A model generated the notes under the pieces. It searched no databases. It was not told where the DNA came from and saw only the letters and a list, made by a program, of their open reading frames with translations. Made by a program: the position numbers and the translations under genes. From contig JAFXUC010000133.1 of the NCBI GenBank assembly GCA_017535325.1, positions 1-33,376 on the forward strand: 33,376 bases of DNA, written 5' to 3'. Position 1 is the stretch's first letter. Every line of letters begins with the position of its first letter. Below are positions 24,998-32,385 of this stretch, one piece after another. This stretch comes from Bacteroidales bacterium. GTDB lineage: Bacteria > Bacteroidota > Bacteroidia > Bacteroidales > UBA3824.

Positions 24998-25774
24998 TTA
25001 TTTTTCTCCTAAATTTTTTTCTCCGTTATTGTGTTCCCAAATCTTTGCTAATGTATAAAATTTGTAATTTGCTTCGTTAACAGCCAATACAAGTCCTGTT
25101 ATACCTTGAAATATACCGCCTTTTAGAAAATAGTATTGGAAAAATCTGAAAGTCGGTTTTATTATCATTTTTAACCACCCTGCCTTTGCACCTCTGCGCC
25201 TTGACACTTCATTTTGCGTGTAGATGTTTATTTTATGGAGTTTTGTATACAGAGACATAGATTTGTGTATCATAGCAAGTTCCGTTTTCCCTGATGGAAT
25301 TTTTTCGGTATTACCGCTGATTTGTGGTTTTGAATGTACGTGCGGCGGCCAATATGCTTTATCTTTACGGAAAAATCTTAATTGATAATCGGGATATGAA
25401 TTTTTTGCGAAACAATTCATAATATAGTTTTTTCTCGGAATATATAGTCCGTCTGACGGATTATTTTGAATATATTGATACAAAAAATCCTTTAAATCTG
25501 TTGGTATTATTTCGTCGGCATCTACGGTTAAAATCCACGGATATTTAGCCGAGTGTATAGCGAAATCACGTGCAGGTTCGGCGATAGTGTGATTTCCTTT
25601 CGGAAATGTTATAACTCTGCACCCGAAATCTTCTGCAATTTTGACAGTGTTGTCGGTACTTTCCATATCGCAGACTAAAATTTCGTCAAACCCTTTTACG
25701 TATTCTAAAATTTCGCATAGCGAATTTTCTTCGTTGTATGTGTGAATTACTACTGATATTTTGTTTTCGTCCAT
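24998..25774 (-). CDS. Family 2 glycosyltransferase, WaaE/KdtX-like
   Basis: The 258-residue protein begins KISVVIHTYNEENSL, the GT2 nucleotide-binding motif. VCDMESTDNT and the metal-binding LTVDADEI (about 92-99) follow, then a lipopolysaccharide-core-type C-terminus with FFRKDKAYWPPHVHSKP. Short GT2 proteins of this shape add a glucose or similar sugar to LPS core or surface glycan. It begins 5 nt after the TagB/TagF-like gene in the same operon. Confidence 0.87.
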   Translation of the reverse strand: MDENKISVVIHTYNEENSLCEILEYVKGFDEILVCDMESTDNTVKIAEDFGCRVITFPKGNHTIAEPARDFAIHSAKYPWILTVDADEIIPTDLKDFLYQYIQNNPSDGLYIPRKNYIMNCFAKNSYPDYQLRFFRKDKAYWPPHVHSKPQISGNTEKIPSGKTELAMIHKSMSLYTKLHKINIYTQNEVSRRRGAKAGWLKMIIKPTFRFFQYYFLKGGIFQGITGLVLAVNEANYKFYTLAKIWEHNNGEKNLGEK

Positions 25775-25779
25775 TTTTA

Positions 25780-26829
25780 TTACTTTTTAATTCTTCCGAA
25801 AGTTTTGATACTTGTATATTTCCGCCAAAGATTGAGTTTCCGTTTTTCGGGAACTCCGTGGCGGCGGATATAGTCTTTTGCACCTTCGAGCATACGTTTT
25901 GCAACATTGCCGTCGTTATAAGGGTCATAATTTTTTATAATCCACTTTCGTAGTTCGGTAAGTTTGCCGTCCGTTTTTATTTCATCGTATGCTTTTGACA
26001 ACTGCATAGGGTCTGTGATATTTTTCCAATAAATATCTTTTGCCACGGCATCTAAGGTTATAACCGGCTTATCCAAAAGCAAAAATTCGTAGATTGTTGA
26101 ACTTGTGTCGCTAATCATTGCATCTGCCATAAGCATATATTTTGTTACGGTATAATCTTCAATCCAAATTATATTGTCATTTGCCTCTGCGAGTGCTTTG
26201 TACTCGTCGTTCCATTCTTTTTTTGTCAGCGGGTGAAATTTCAGAATCAGTAACACATCTTGCTTTTTGACAAAATCAACGAGACCATCTTTGAACTTTG
26301 GTAAAGATGTAAGGCTCGGCGAAAAAGTCGGGGCATAGAGTACAAGTTCTTTTTTGCCGTACTTTTTTAAAAGTTCCTGTTTTTGCGATTCAAAATCGTT
26401 TTTGTGATGAAAAATCCAATCTTGACGCGGCCAGCCTGTTTCTAAAACTTCAAAATCCTTGTATTTTTTTGCAAGTTTTTCAAATCCTGCTGTAAAAAAC
26501 GGTCCCTGAGTAAAATACGTGTCAAAATATCTTCTGATAACCCAGTGGTCTTTTTTTTCGGCGGCATAACCGTGAAAAATTTGAATTTTTACACCTGAAA
26601 GATAATACGGTACAATATTGCCCGGGCAAAATATCGCATCGGGTTTAAAGTCGTAAATCTCCTGAATAGAATTAGTGTATTTTACGCCATCCTTTAACGG
26701 GAAATCAGGAATTTTCTTTTTATGCACATACCAAAGAATCTGATTTTCAGAATCTTTTTGTCCTTCTTCCTGAATCGGGTTTAAAATGTCTATCGCATAT
26801 TTGTTTTCACAAAAAAGTACTATTTTCAT
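25780..26829 (-). CDS. CDP-alcohol phosphotransferase, TagB/TagF family
   Basis: The 349-residue protein matches the CDP-glycerol:poly(glycerophosphate) glycerophosphotransferase family (PF04464). Seen are KIQIFHGYAAEKKD (catalytic His region), LETGWPRQDW, VLYAPTFSPS, LILKFHPLTKKEW and MISDTSSTIYEFLLLDKP. In Gram-positives these enzymes move glycerol- or ribitol-phosphate from CDP onto wall teichoic acid; in Gram-negatives they decorate capsules or O-antigens. The cytidylyltransferase-like gene directly upstream could make its donor. Acceptor unknown. Confidence 0.85.
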   Translation of the reverse strand: MKIVLFCENKYAIDILNPIQEEGQKDSENQILWYVHKKKIPDFPLKDGVKYTNSIQEIYDFKPDAIFCPGNIVPYYLSGVKIQIFHGYAAEKKDHWVIRRYFDTYFTQGPFFTAGFEKLAKKYKDFEVLETGWPRQDWIFHHKNDFESQKQELLKKYGKKELVLYAPTFSPSLTSLPKFKDGLVDFVKKQDVLLILKFHPLTKKEWNDEYKALAEANDNIIWIEDYTVTKYMLMADAMISDTSSTIYEFLLLDKPVITLDAVAKDIYWKNITDPMQLSKAYDEIKTDGKLTELRKWIIKNYDPYNDGNVAKRMLEGAKDYIRRHGVPEKRKLNLWRKYTSIKTFGRIKK

Positions 26830-26852
26830 TTTTTATATTGCTGTTATAATTT

Positions 26853-27572
26853 TCAAATTTTCAAATTCTTTACTTTTTCGTAATCTTCTACGGTGTCGAT
26901 TTCCATCGAGAAAAAATCCGTCGTGTCAAGATACTTAAAGATATATCCCTGCGGTATCAGCCTTTCAAAGGCTTTTTCATAAAAAACGTTTGAAAGTCCT
27001 TCGTTATCAATCATTTGATGAAGTTCTCTAAAAAGAGCCTTGGAATAATTTTTAGAAAATTTTTCTAAGCCGACAGACTCTCCAACGGCTTTTTCTATCG
27101 AGCAGACTTTGCTGATTTCGAGAACGTTGCACTCGTCGTCGGAAATGATTTTTATTTCCTCTTCGCCGAGTTCATGGCGGTTCATAGCAAGAACGTCAGG
27201 ATTGTTGTTTGTCAAAAGTGCCGAAATTATGTCTTTTGAAAACAAAATATCGCTGTCGGAGAGTATAAAATCTTCGCCGCCTGCAAAACTTTCCGCCAAA
27301 TAGAGCGAATAAATATTGTTGGTGGTAGAATAATCTTTGTTTTCTATAAATTTAATGTTGAGTTTCGGATAATTAGCAGTTACAAAATCAATTATCATAT
27401 TTTGCAAATATCCTGTAACAATCAGAAAATCAGTGATTCCGTTTTCAATAAAATTGTCCAATGTCCTTTCCAAAAGTGTTTTTCCGTTAACTTTCAGAAG
27501 GCATTTCGGTGTGTTTTCGGTCAGCGGTCTGAGACGCGAGGCTACACCGGCAGCGAGTATTACGGCTTTCAT
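26853..27572 (-). CDS. LicC-like sugar/choline-phosphate nucleotidyltransferase
   Basis: The 239-residue enzyme starts KAVILAAGVASRLRPLTENTPKCLL, the NTP-transferase signature (G-x-G-x-R variant). It has LIVTGYL, then NKDYSTTNNIYSLYLA (about 78-93), a motif typical of LicC-type CTP:phosphocholine cytidylyltransferases, and the metal site LSDSDILF. It should make a CDP-activated small alcohol or amino-alcohol, likely the donor for the adjacent TagB/TagF-like enzyme. Its ATG overlaps the PIN toxin stop by 4 nt. Confidence 0.83.
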   Translation of the reverse strand: MKAVILAAGVASRLRPLTENTPKCLLKVNGKTLLERTLDNFIENGITDFLIVTGYLQNMIIDFVTANYPKLNIKFIENKDYSTTNNIYSLYLAESFAGGEDFILSDSDILFSKDIISALLTNNNPDVLAMNRHELGEEEIKIISDDECNVLEISKVCSIEKAVGESVGLEKFSKNYSKALFRELHQMIDNEGLSNVFYEKAFERLIPQGYIFKYLDTTDFFSMEIDTVEDYEKVKNLKI

Positions 27573-28000
27573 TTTTTATCTTGTTTTTTAGCAAAAAAAT
27601 CGTTTAAAAATTCAGTCGGTGTCATTACGTTTGCGCCAAGATTTTCAAAATCTTTTTTGTTGCGGGTAACAATGACATCAGCGTTGACGGCTTGTGCCGA
27701 TTCGTATTGAACAGAATCTTCAAAATCTTTGCGGCGGAGACTAAGGCTCTCTTTTATTACTTTTTCGTCAACGGGAGAAACTGTACAAAAAGTTGATAAA
27801 TAATCAAATTCCTCATACAAAGCATCAATACTAAGCCGTTTCCTTAAAAGGTAAAACGCATTGATTATTGTAGTTGCAGACACAGTAATATTTATCTCAT
27901 TATTTTCTGCGAGAGACATTATTGTTTCTGCCGGTTGATAAAAACCGGTTCTTTGGTCGTAAAAATCAATGATGATATTAGTATCTAAAAAAACTTTCAT
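27569..28000 (-). CDS. PIN-domain toxin (PIN_3 type, VapC-like)
   Basis: The 143-residue protein has MKVFLDTNIIIDFYD (Asp6, Asp12), the PIN_3-type segment VSATTIINAFYLLRK, FEDSVQYESA (Asp95) and ADVIVTRNKKDF (Asp118). These acidic residues bind Mg2+ in PIN ribonucleases. The usual second Glu is replaced around TIIN, as is common in this subtype. Its start overlaps the putative antitoxin stop and its stop overlaps the nucleotidyltransferase start, each by ATGA, so it is locked into the glycan operon. Confidence 0.87.
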   Translation of the reverse strand: MKVFLDTNIIIDFYDQRTGFYQPAETIMSLAENNEINITVSATTIINAFYLLRKRLSIDALYEEFDYLSTFCTVSPVDEKVIKESLSLRRKDFEDSVQYESAQAVNADVIVTRNKKDFENLGANVMTPTEFLNDFFAKKQDKK

Positions 28001-28311
28001 CTGTATTTTTCTTCTAATGCTTTATACAATTCTTCTTTATACGAATCAGAAATTAATATCCTCTTTTTCGGTCTCATCGCTAAGACCGTCGGCGAAATCG
28101 GATAATCCCACCAAACAGGTTTCGGGTCAGGAATTCCGCCTTCCTGGCTTTCATTTTCTTCGTCTTTTTTGTCCTCTTTGATTATTGTTGTTTTGGTTTC
28201 GATATTTTTGCCTGCCAAAATATCTGTCAAAAACTTTATAGCCCAAACAATTTGGGTACTATCCAAAGATGACAAAATACTTTTCAAATGGGGTTTGGTC
28301 ATTGTTTTCAT
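27997..28311 (-). CDS. Putative antitoxin partner of the PIN toxin
   Basis: The 104-residue product has no family I recognise. It begins with a helical segment (LKSILSSLDSTQIVWAIKFLTDIL), has a highly charged linker (KEDKKDEENESQEGG), and then WWDYPISPTVLAMRPKKRI and a helical tail. A structured N-terminus plus disordered C-terminal arm is typical of VapB-like antitoxins, and the position just before a PIN toxin with a 4-nt overlap supports that role. I see no classical AbrB, RHH or Phd motif, so DNA-binding autoregulation is uncertain. Confidence 0.65.
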   Translation of the reverse strand: MKTMTKPHLKSILSSLDSTQIVWAIKFLTDILAGKNIETKTTIIKEDKKDEENESQEGGIPDPKPVWWDYPISPTVLAMRPKKRILISDSYKEELYKALEEKYR

Positions 28312-29345
28312 TTTCCTGCAACTTTTTTGATTGTGTTGATAACGATTCTGTTTTGTTCGGGGCGACCGAGTGTTATGCGCAAATGCGTGTTGATGTCAGG
28401 CTCGTTCATAAACTTGATTTTGTAATCCTCTGATTTTAAAGCCTCTTGTAATGTTTCTTTTAATTCTATCGGATATTTTATCAAGATGAAGTTTGCTTGC
28501 GATTTATAAACCTTAAAACCTTCTAACGCACCGATTTCGTCTTCGTAAAGTTTGCGGTCTTCGTTCATTTTGTCGGCAATGTTGCGGTAATAATCGGTGG
28601 CTTTGAGGGCTGCGATTGCGAGTTCCTCCGAAATTCTGTTGTAACCGAGATATTTGTTGCCAAAGCGGTTGAATTTTCCCAAACCGTTGCCCGTAAAACC
28701 AAATCCCATTCTAAGTCCCGGTAATCCGTAAAACTTACTCAACGTGCGAACAATCAACAAATTAGGAAATTCGTCAATTAAACGTTTGATATAACTATTA
28801 TCGCGGTTGACATACGAAGCGTAAGCCTCGTCTATGACAATATATGTCGTTTTGGGAGCCTCTTGAAGAAGGTTCTCTATTTTTTCGGGGGTTAATGCGT
28901 TGCCGGTCGGATTGTTGGGCGATGCCAAAAGCAAAATCTTGGGATTCAACTCGTGAAGCATTTTTTTGAGTGCGTCCATGTCGTAACGGTAGGTGTCGCC
29001 GTCCTCGTAAAGCGGGTACTGAATGGTCTGACCGTCAACCTCGTCGGCAATGGATTTGTAATACCACCACGAAAATTTAGGCACGAGCATAATGCGGTTG
29101 TTGTCGGGAAGGGTGAGGAAGTAGTGAACCGCCTCTTTCAGAAGGTCTTCGCCGCCGTAACCGAGCATTATCTGCTTTTCGTCAATGCCGTATTCCTGAG
29201 AAAGGAAAACCGAAAAAATACTCTTTTTCCCTTCGTCATAAATTCTGGTATAAAACCCAAGTTTCTGAGTATCAAAGTTTTTTAACGCCTCCAACACCTC
29301 AGGTGCGGGCGCAAAATTAAATTCGTTTCTGTCTAAAAAGTTCAT
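28308..29345 (-). CDS. Class I/II PLP-dependent aminotransferase-fold enzyme (HisC-like)
   Basis: The 345-residue protein has the fold type I signature: YGGEDLLKEAV, LLASPNNPTGNAL, VIDEAYASYV, and the PLP lysine in VRTLSKFYGLPGLRMGFGF; the end is LRITLGRPEQN. It resembles histidinol-phosphate aminotransferase and the related threonine/serine-phosphate decarboxylases (CobD-like). It is the first gene of a glycan/phosphoalcohol operon and lies far from any his gene in view, so an amino-alcohol-phosphate role is as likely as histidine biosynthesis. Its stop overlaps the antitoxin start by ATGA. Confidence 0.8.
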   Translation of the reverse strand: MNFLDRNEFNFAPAPEVLEALKNFDTQKLGFYTRIYDEGKKSIFSVFLSQEYGIDEKQIMLGYGGEDLLKEAVHYFLTLPDNNRIMLVPKFSWWYYKSIADEVDGQTIQYPLYEDGDTYRYDMDALKKMLHELNPKILLLASPNNPTGNALTPEKIENLLQEAPKTTYIVIDEAYASYVNRDNSYIKRLIDEFPNLLIVRTLSKFYGLPGLRMGFGFTGNGLGKFNRFGNKYLGYNRISEELAIAALKATDYYRNIADKMNEDRKLYEDEIGALEGFKVYKSQANFILIKYPIELKETLQEALKSEDYKIKFMNEPDINTHLRITLGRPEQNRIVINTIKKVAGK

Positions 29346-29369
29346 AACCCTACAACTTTATTTTTTTTG

Positions 29370-29401
29370 CAAAGTTACGAACTTTTATGCGTATTGACAA
29401 A
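29370..29401 (-). promoter_or_regulatory. Promoter of the seven-gene glycan/toxin-antitoxin operon
   Basis: On the minus strand TTTG (29398-29401), a 20-nt spacer and TAACTTTG (29370-29377) match the consensus exactly. The start codon of the aminotransferase is 24 nt downstream. The -33 box sits at the end of the upstream chorismate mutase gene. I saw no other clear promoter before 24114 on this strand. Confidence 0.8.
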
Positions 29402-29929
29402 TTATTTTTGCTGCGTTTTATGCGCAGTTATTATCGTGTAACTAAACGAGTTGACCGTGATTTTTATGCCGTCAGTTTCGCAATACCAGTTTTTGCCGTC
29501 TTTATAGATGTGGCAGTCGGGGGAGAGAATTTTTGTTTTACAGTATTCAACTGGGTCGGTGTCAGTGAGTTTGAGGTTTTTGCTGATGCGGTCGGCACCC
29601 ATCGGGGTTGTGTGTATCCTGTCGATATTGTCTAAAAGGCTTGCCGGCTGGTTTCCGTTGAACTCAGACATCTCTTTTTTGATAAACGATGCAATCATCT
29701 GACGGTAGATTTTTTCTACCATATCGGGGTCTGCACCGTAGAGTTGAGCCTTTTCACGGACTTTTTGAATAACTTTTTCAACGCGGGAAGTATCTCTGAC
29801 GCCGTCTTCGTTTTTCTTGAATTTTGCCGCCTGAGCCACGTATCCGCCGCGCTCGGCTATAAGTTTTATTATATTGTTGTCAATCCGGTCGATATTTTCG
29901 CGGACATCGTCTAAACTGTTGCAAATCAT
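29402..29929 (-). CDS. Chorismate mutase (AroQ type) fused to DUF3781
   Basis: The 175-residue protein has two parts. Residues 1-88 are an AroQ-type chorismate mutase: LDDVRENIDRIDNNIIKLIAER carries Arg10 and Arg27, followed by Lys37 and the VRD(T) turn (Arg45), as in the E. coli P-protein mutase domain. This converts chorismate to prephenate; the isochorismate-pyruvate lyase variant is an alternative. Residues about 97-171 match DUF3781 (PF12636): LLDNIDRIHTTPMGADRI, VEYCKTKI, KNWYCETDGIKITVNSFSYT. That domain has no known function. The two are linked in frame with no break. The gene has its own promoter. Confidence 0.8.
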   Translation of the reverse strand: MICNSLDDVRENIDRIDNNIIKLIAERGGYVAQAAKFKKNEDGVRDTSRVEKVIQKVREKAQLYGADPDMVEKIYRQMIASFIKKEMSEFNGNQPASLLDNIDRIHTTPMGADRISKNLKLTDTDPVEYCKTKILSPDCHIYKDGKNWYCETDGIKITVNSFSYTIITAHKTQQK

Positions 29930-29948
29930 GATGAATTATTTTTTTGTA

Positions 29949-29980
29949 CAAAAATAGCGGACATTTCTGTATTTTCCAAC
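29949..29980 (-). promoter_or_regulatory. Promoter of the chorismate mutase-DUF3781 gene
   Basis: On the minus strand TATTTTTG (29949-29956) has a weak -33 (TTGG, 29977-29980) 20 nt upstream. It partly overlaps the oppositely directed promoter of the small acidic protein, so the two start sites may compete. Confidence 0.55.
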
Positions 29981-29996
29981 TTTTTTACTATTTTTG
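29966..29996 (+). promoter_or_regulatory. Promoter of the small acidic protein
   Basis: TATTTTTG (29989-29996) fits the -7 consensus, with TCTG (29966-29969) 19 nt upstream. Transcription would begin near 30003, which supports the ATG at 30027 as the true start. Confidence 0.6.
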
Positions 29997-30026
29997 CAGA
30001 CACTAAGAATTAAAAAACTTACATAT

Positions 30027-30233
30027 ATGACAAGAGAAGAATTATTAAAGGAGTTTCCGACGTTGTCGGAATATGCGATAGAGAAGGTATTACAGATAAC
30101 CTCCTTAGAGCAGGCAATGGAAAGTATGCGCACTCAACATATTCCATACAACCAACGGGAAAAGGACGGTTTGAGCGATAGTGATTCTAATATAGATGAC
30201 TCTCAGGGTGCACAAAAATTAGAAGATCTATGA
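30027..30233 (+). CDS. Small acidic protein of unknown function
   Basis: The 68-residue product starts MTREELLKEFPTLSEYAIEKVL and ends in an Asp/Ser-rich tail (SDSDSNIDDSQGAQ). The N-terminal half looks like a compact helical bundle, the C-terminal half disordered. A promoter 31 nt upstream and an AT-rich leader support expression. I recognise no family. It runs into the convergent methyltransferase gene with a 2-nt gap and no terminator between, so the two transcripts may overlap. Confidence 0.6.
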   Translation: MTREELLKEFPTLSEYAIEKVLQITSLEQAMESMRTQHIPYNQREKDGLSDSDSNIDDSQGAQKLEDL

Positions 30234-30235
30234 AA

Positions 30236-30736
30236 TCACTCCTCTAAAAACTCAATTTTTTCAACCTTTAACAACCCGATTTTGTTTTTGATTCCGCCGC
30301 TGTAACCCGTCAGGCTTTTGCCTGAACCTAAAACCCGGTGGCACGGAATGATTATGCCGATTGGATTTTTTCCGACCGCACCGCCGACGGCTTGTGCCGA
30401 CATTTTTTCAATACCGTGGTTTTTAGCGATTTGAGCGGCAATTTCGCTGTAAGTCATAGTTTTGCCGAAAGGTATTGAAACCAAGATTTCCAAAACTTCC
30501 CTGCGGAAGGGCGTAGAGTTTTCAATCCTGAACTTTGGCGTAAAATCAGGCTCTTGTCCCGAAAAATAAACGTCCAACCACCGGCAAACCTCTTGAAATA
30601 TCGGCAAACTTTTTTGTTCAAAACTTGCTTTATATTGCTTTACAAAATGTAGACCCGTCAAAACCTTGCCGTCAGAAGTCAAAAGGATGTCGTCAAAGTT
30701 TTCAGGCGTGGGATATATTAGACAAAAAGAACTCAT
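30236..30736 (-). CDS. ogt: Methylated-DNA-protein-cysteine S-methyltransferase
   Basis: The 166-residue suicide DNA-repair enzyme contains the active-site motif IIIPCHRVLG with Cys132 and the helix-turn-helix segment TYSEIAAQIA...AVGGAVGKNP. It removes alkyl groups from O6-guanine and O4-thymine. An N-terminal domain of about 70 residues is present as usual; there is no AraC-like Ada domain. The gene stands alone with no strong promoter match upstream. Confidence 0.95.
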   Translation of the reverse strand: MSSFCLIYPTPENFDDILLTSDGKVLTGLHFVKQYKASFEQKSLPIFQEVCRWLDVYFSGQEPDFTPKFRIENSTPFRREVLEILVSIPFGKTMTYSEIAAQIAKNHGIEKMSAQAVGGAVGKNPIGIIIPCHRVLGSGKSLTGYSGGIKNKIGLLKVEKIEFLEE

Positions 30737-30791
30737 AATTTTTCTTTATTAAAAACTACTGTAAAATTAAACAAAATTTTTGAAAAATCAT

Positions 30792-30799
30792 TATCTTTG
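30792..30799 (+). promoter_or_regulatory. -7 promoter element for the PPM phosphatase
   Basis: TATCTTTG lies 29 nt before the ATG at 30829. This excludes the earlier in-frame start codon at 30802, which would lie at about the transcription start. Confidence 0.65.
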
Positions 30800-30828
30800 C
30801 TTTGTTGTTTTTTAAACAAATAAGCCTT

Positions 30829-31725
30829 ATGAAAATCACCATAGAAACACCGCAGTTTTTTCAGGGACAGGGTCGCAGAGAGTATCAGGAAGACTCTTAC
30901 AAAATCTCTGAAAGCGGACGTTACTTTATTGTATGCGACGGTTTGGGCGGACACCAGCACGGCGACCTCGCCTCTAAAACCGTTTGCAATGCGCTTGCTG
31001 TATATTTTGATAATCAACCGCCTGAAAATTATATTGTTACGAAAGAATATTTTGACAAAGCCGTTATGTTTGCGTACAGCGAACTTGATAGAAAAGATCC
31101 TGACCCGACATCGTTTAAAAATATGGCTACGACTATGACTTGCGTATATTTCGGCGACAACGGTGCTTTGGTGGCTCATACCGGCGACAGCAGGGTTTAT
31201 CAAATCCGTCCGAAATATTATATGCCAAATTACTGCAAAACGGCGACGGTCTTAGAAACCAAAGACCATTCACTTGTTCAGCAACTTGTTGACAAAGGTG
31301 AAATCACCAAGGAACAAGCCAAAACTCACCCTCAGAGAAATATCATAACCAAATGTATGACAGCCAATTCCGATCCTGATATGCCCGATTATGACAGTTG
31401 CAGCGTTATCGAAGGCGATTATTTTTTCTTATGTTCTGACGGCGTTTTGGAAAATATAACGGTTGAGGTTTTGTGCAGTGTTTTGGCTATGAGAATTTCC
31501 GGCGAGGAGAAAAAACAAAACCTTTTTTCTTACTGCAACCAAAAAACGTCTGACAATTTCACCGCCGTATTAGTACACGTTAAAAGCGGTTATCTTCCGC
31601 CTGTTGATTTCAATACTGTGCAGACAGAAAAACCGCAAGCCGCAAAACCTGCTTACGACCCTGAAAAAACTAAAAACTTGTTGGAAAAAATCAATGCATA
31701 CTTGAAAGAAAAGTTCCAAAAGTAA
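30829..31725 (+). CDS. PPM-family protein serine/threonine phosphatase
   Basis: The 298-residue enzyme has the PPM motifs in order: GRREYQEDSY (Asp in motif 1), VCDGLGGHQHGDLAS, THTGDSR-type ALVAHTGDSRVYQI, DHSLVQQLVDKGEI, FFLCSDGVLENI and SDNFTAVLVHV. These coordinate two divalent metals and remove phosphate from Ser/Thr. The usual RxxNQD is changed to R-REYQED. No kinase partner is adjacent. A short Lys/Pro-rich tail (about 265-298) follows the domain. I chose the MKITIETP start because of the promoter. Confidence 0.9.
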   Translation: MKITIETPQFFQGQGRREYQEDSYKISESGRYFIVCDGLGGHQHGDLASKTVCNALAVYFDNQPPENYIVTKEYFDKAVMFAYSELDRKDPDPTSFKNMATTMTCVYFGDNGALVAHTGDSRVYQIRPKYYMPNYCKTATVLETKDHSLVQQLVDKGEITKEQAKTHPQRNIITKCMTANSDPDMPDYDSCSVIEGDYFFLCSDGVLENITVEVLCSVLAMRISGEEKKQNLFSYCNQKTSDNFTAVLVHVKSGYLPPVDFNTVQTEKPQAAKPAYDPEKTKNLLEKINAYLKEKFQK

Positions 31726-31735
31726 AGATAAAATT

Positions 31736-31766
31736 TTTGAAATTTAAACGAATCAGATTATATTTG
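31736..31766 (+). promoter_or_regulatory. Promoter of the DUF3592 gene
   Basis: TTTG (31736-31739), a 19-nt spacer and TATATTTG (31759-31766) match the consensus exactly. The ATG at 31785 is 18 nt downstream. Confidence 0.8.
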
Positions 31767-31784
31767 CGAAAAATGTAAACTGTT

Positions 31785-32270
31785 ATGAATCACAATAATA
31801 AATCTTCGTCCGTATTGGTCAAAACGCTTATTGCCGTATTCTCTCTGACGTTTTTGACTCTCGGACTGTACTTTATTTATCAGCAAACCACGCTTGAAAA
31901 AAACTGCACCGACCGCATTGACGGCGTGGTGGTTGAAAATTACATAAGACGTCATCAGCACGAAAGTACCACGAGGGTTAACGGACGTGTTACTGAGCGC
32001 AGCGGTGAGGACAGAGGCGCAGCAGCTCCTGTTATTGAGTTTGTTTACAAAGGCAAAACTTACCGGGATACAAGCAGTGTGTCATCGTATCCGCCAAAAT
32101 ATTCCGAAGGCGAGCATTTGGTTATTTTTATCAATCCTTCGGATTCTACGCAGTGGTATATTTCCGGCGACACTGCTTTGAAGACTCTCGGAATCGTGTT
32201 TGTATGTATCGGTGCGGTATTTGCGGCAATTTTTCTGATTGTTTTGCGAGGTGGCAAAAGGATTGTCTAA
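31785..32270 (+). CDS. DUF3592 membrane protein
   Basis: The 161-residue protein has two membrane segments (about 11-31 and 133-153) around an extracytoplasmic beta-rich domain: DGVVVENYI, then VIEFVYKGKTYRDTS and YSEGEHLVIFINPSDSTQWY. This is the DUF3592 pattern. No enzymatic motif is seen. The last codons and stop lie in the left arm of the inverted-repeat element 32263-32352, so its terminal residues may have been set by that insertion. Confidence 0.83.
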   Translation: MNHNNKSSSVLVKTLIAVFSLTFLTLGLYFIYQQTTLEKNCTDRIDGVVVENYIRRHQHESTTRVNGRVTERSGEDRGAAAPVIEFVYKGKTYRDTSSVSSYPPKYSEGEHLVIFINPSDSTQWYISGDTALKTLGIVFVCIGAVFAAIFLIVLRGGKRIV

Positions 32271-32352
32271 AAAGTTGAGTGCGTCTTCCCTGTCCGCCTT
32301 ACAAGTATTTGCAGGCAAGGATGCCTGCGCTCCAATGAACCTTTTTAGACAA
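32263..32352. repeat. 90-bp inverted-repeat element (MITE/REP-like)
   Basis: The ends are TTGTCTAAAAAG (32263-32274) and its exact complement (32341-32352), extended by GTT/AAC with one bulged base. Inside is a second perfect hairpin, GCAGGC (32311-32316) with GCCTGC (32323-32328). No coding capacity is present. The structure fits a miniature element or genome-wide REP-type repeat that also acts as a terminator. The left arm overlaps the DUF3592 stop codon. Confidence 0.65.
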
Positions 32353-32385
32353 CCTCTTAATAATAATTTATTTTTACAGTTACCG

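Noticed and set aside
30802..31725. Longer start for the PPM phosphatase at 30802
   Set aside because: It falls at about the transcription start implied by TATCTTTG (30792-30799).
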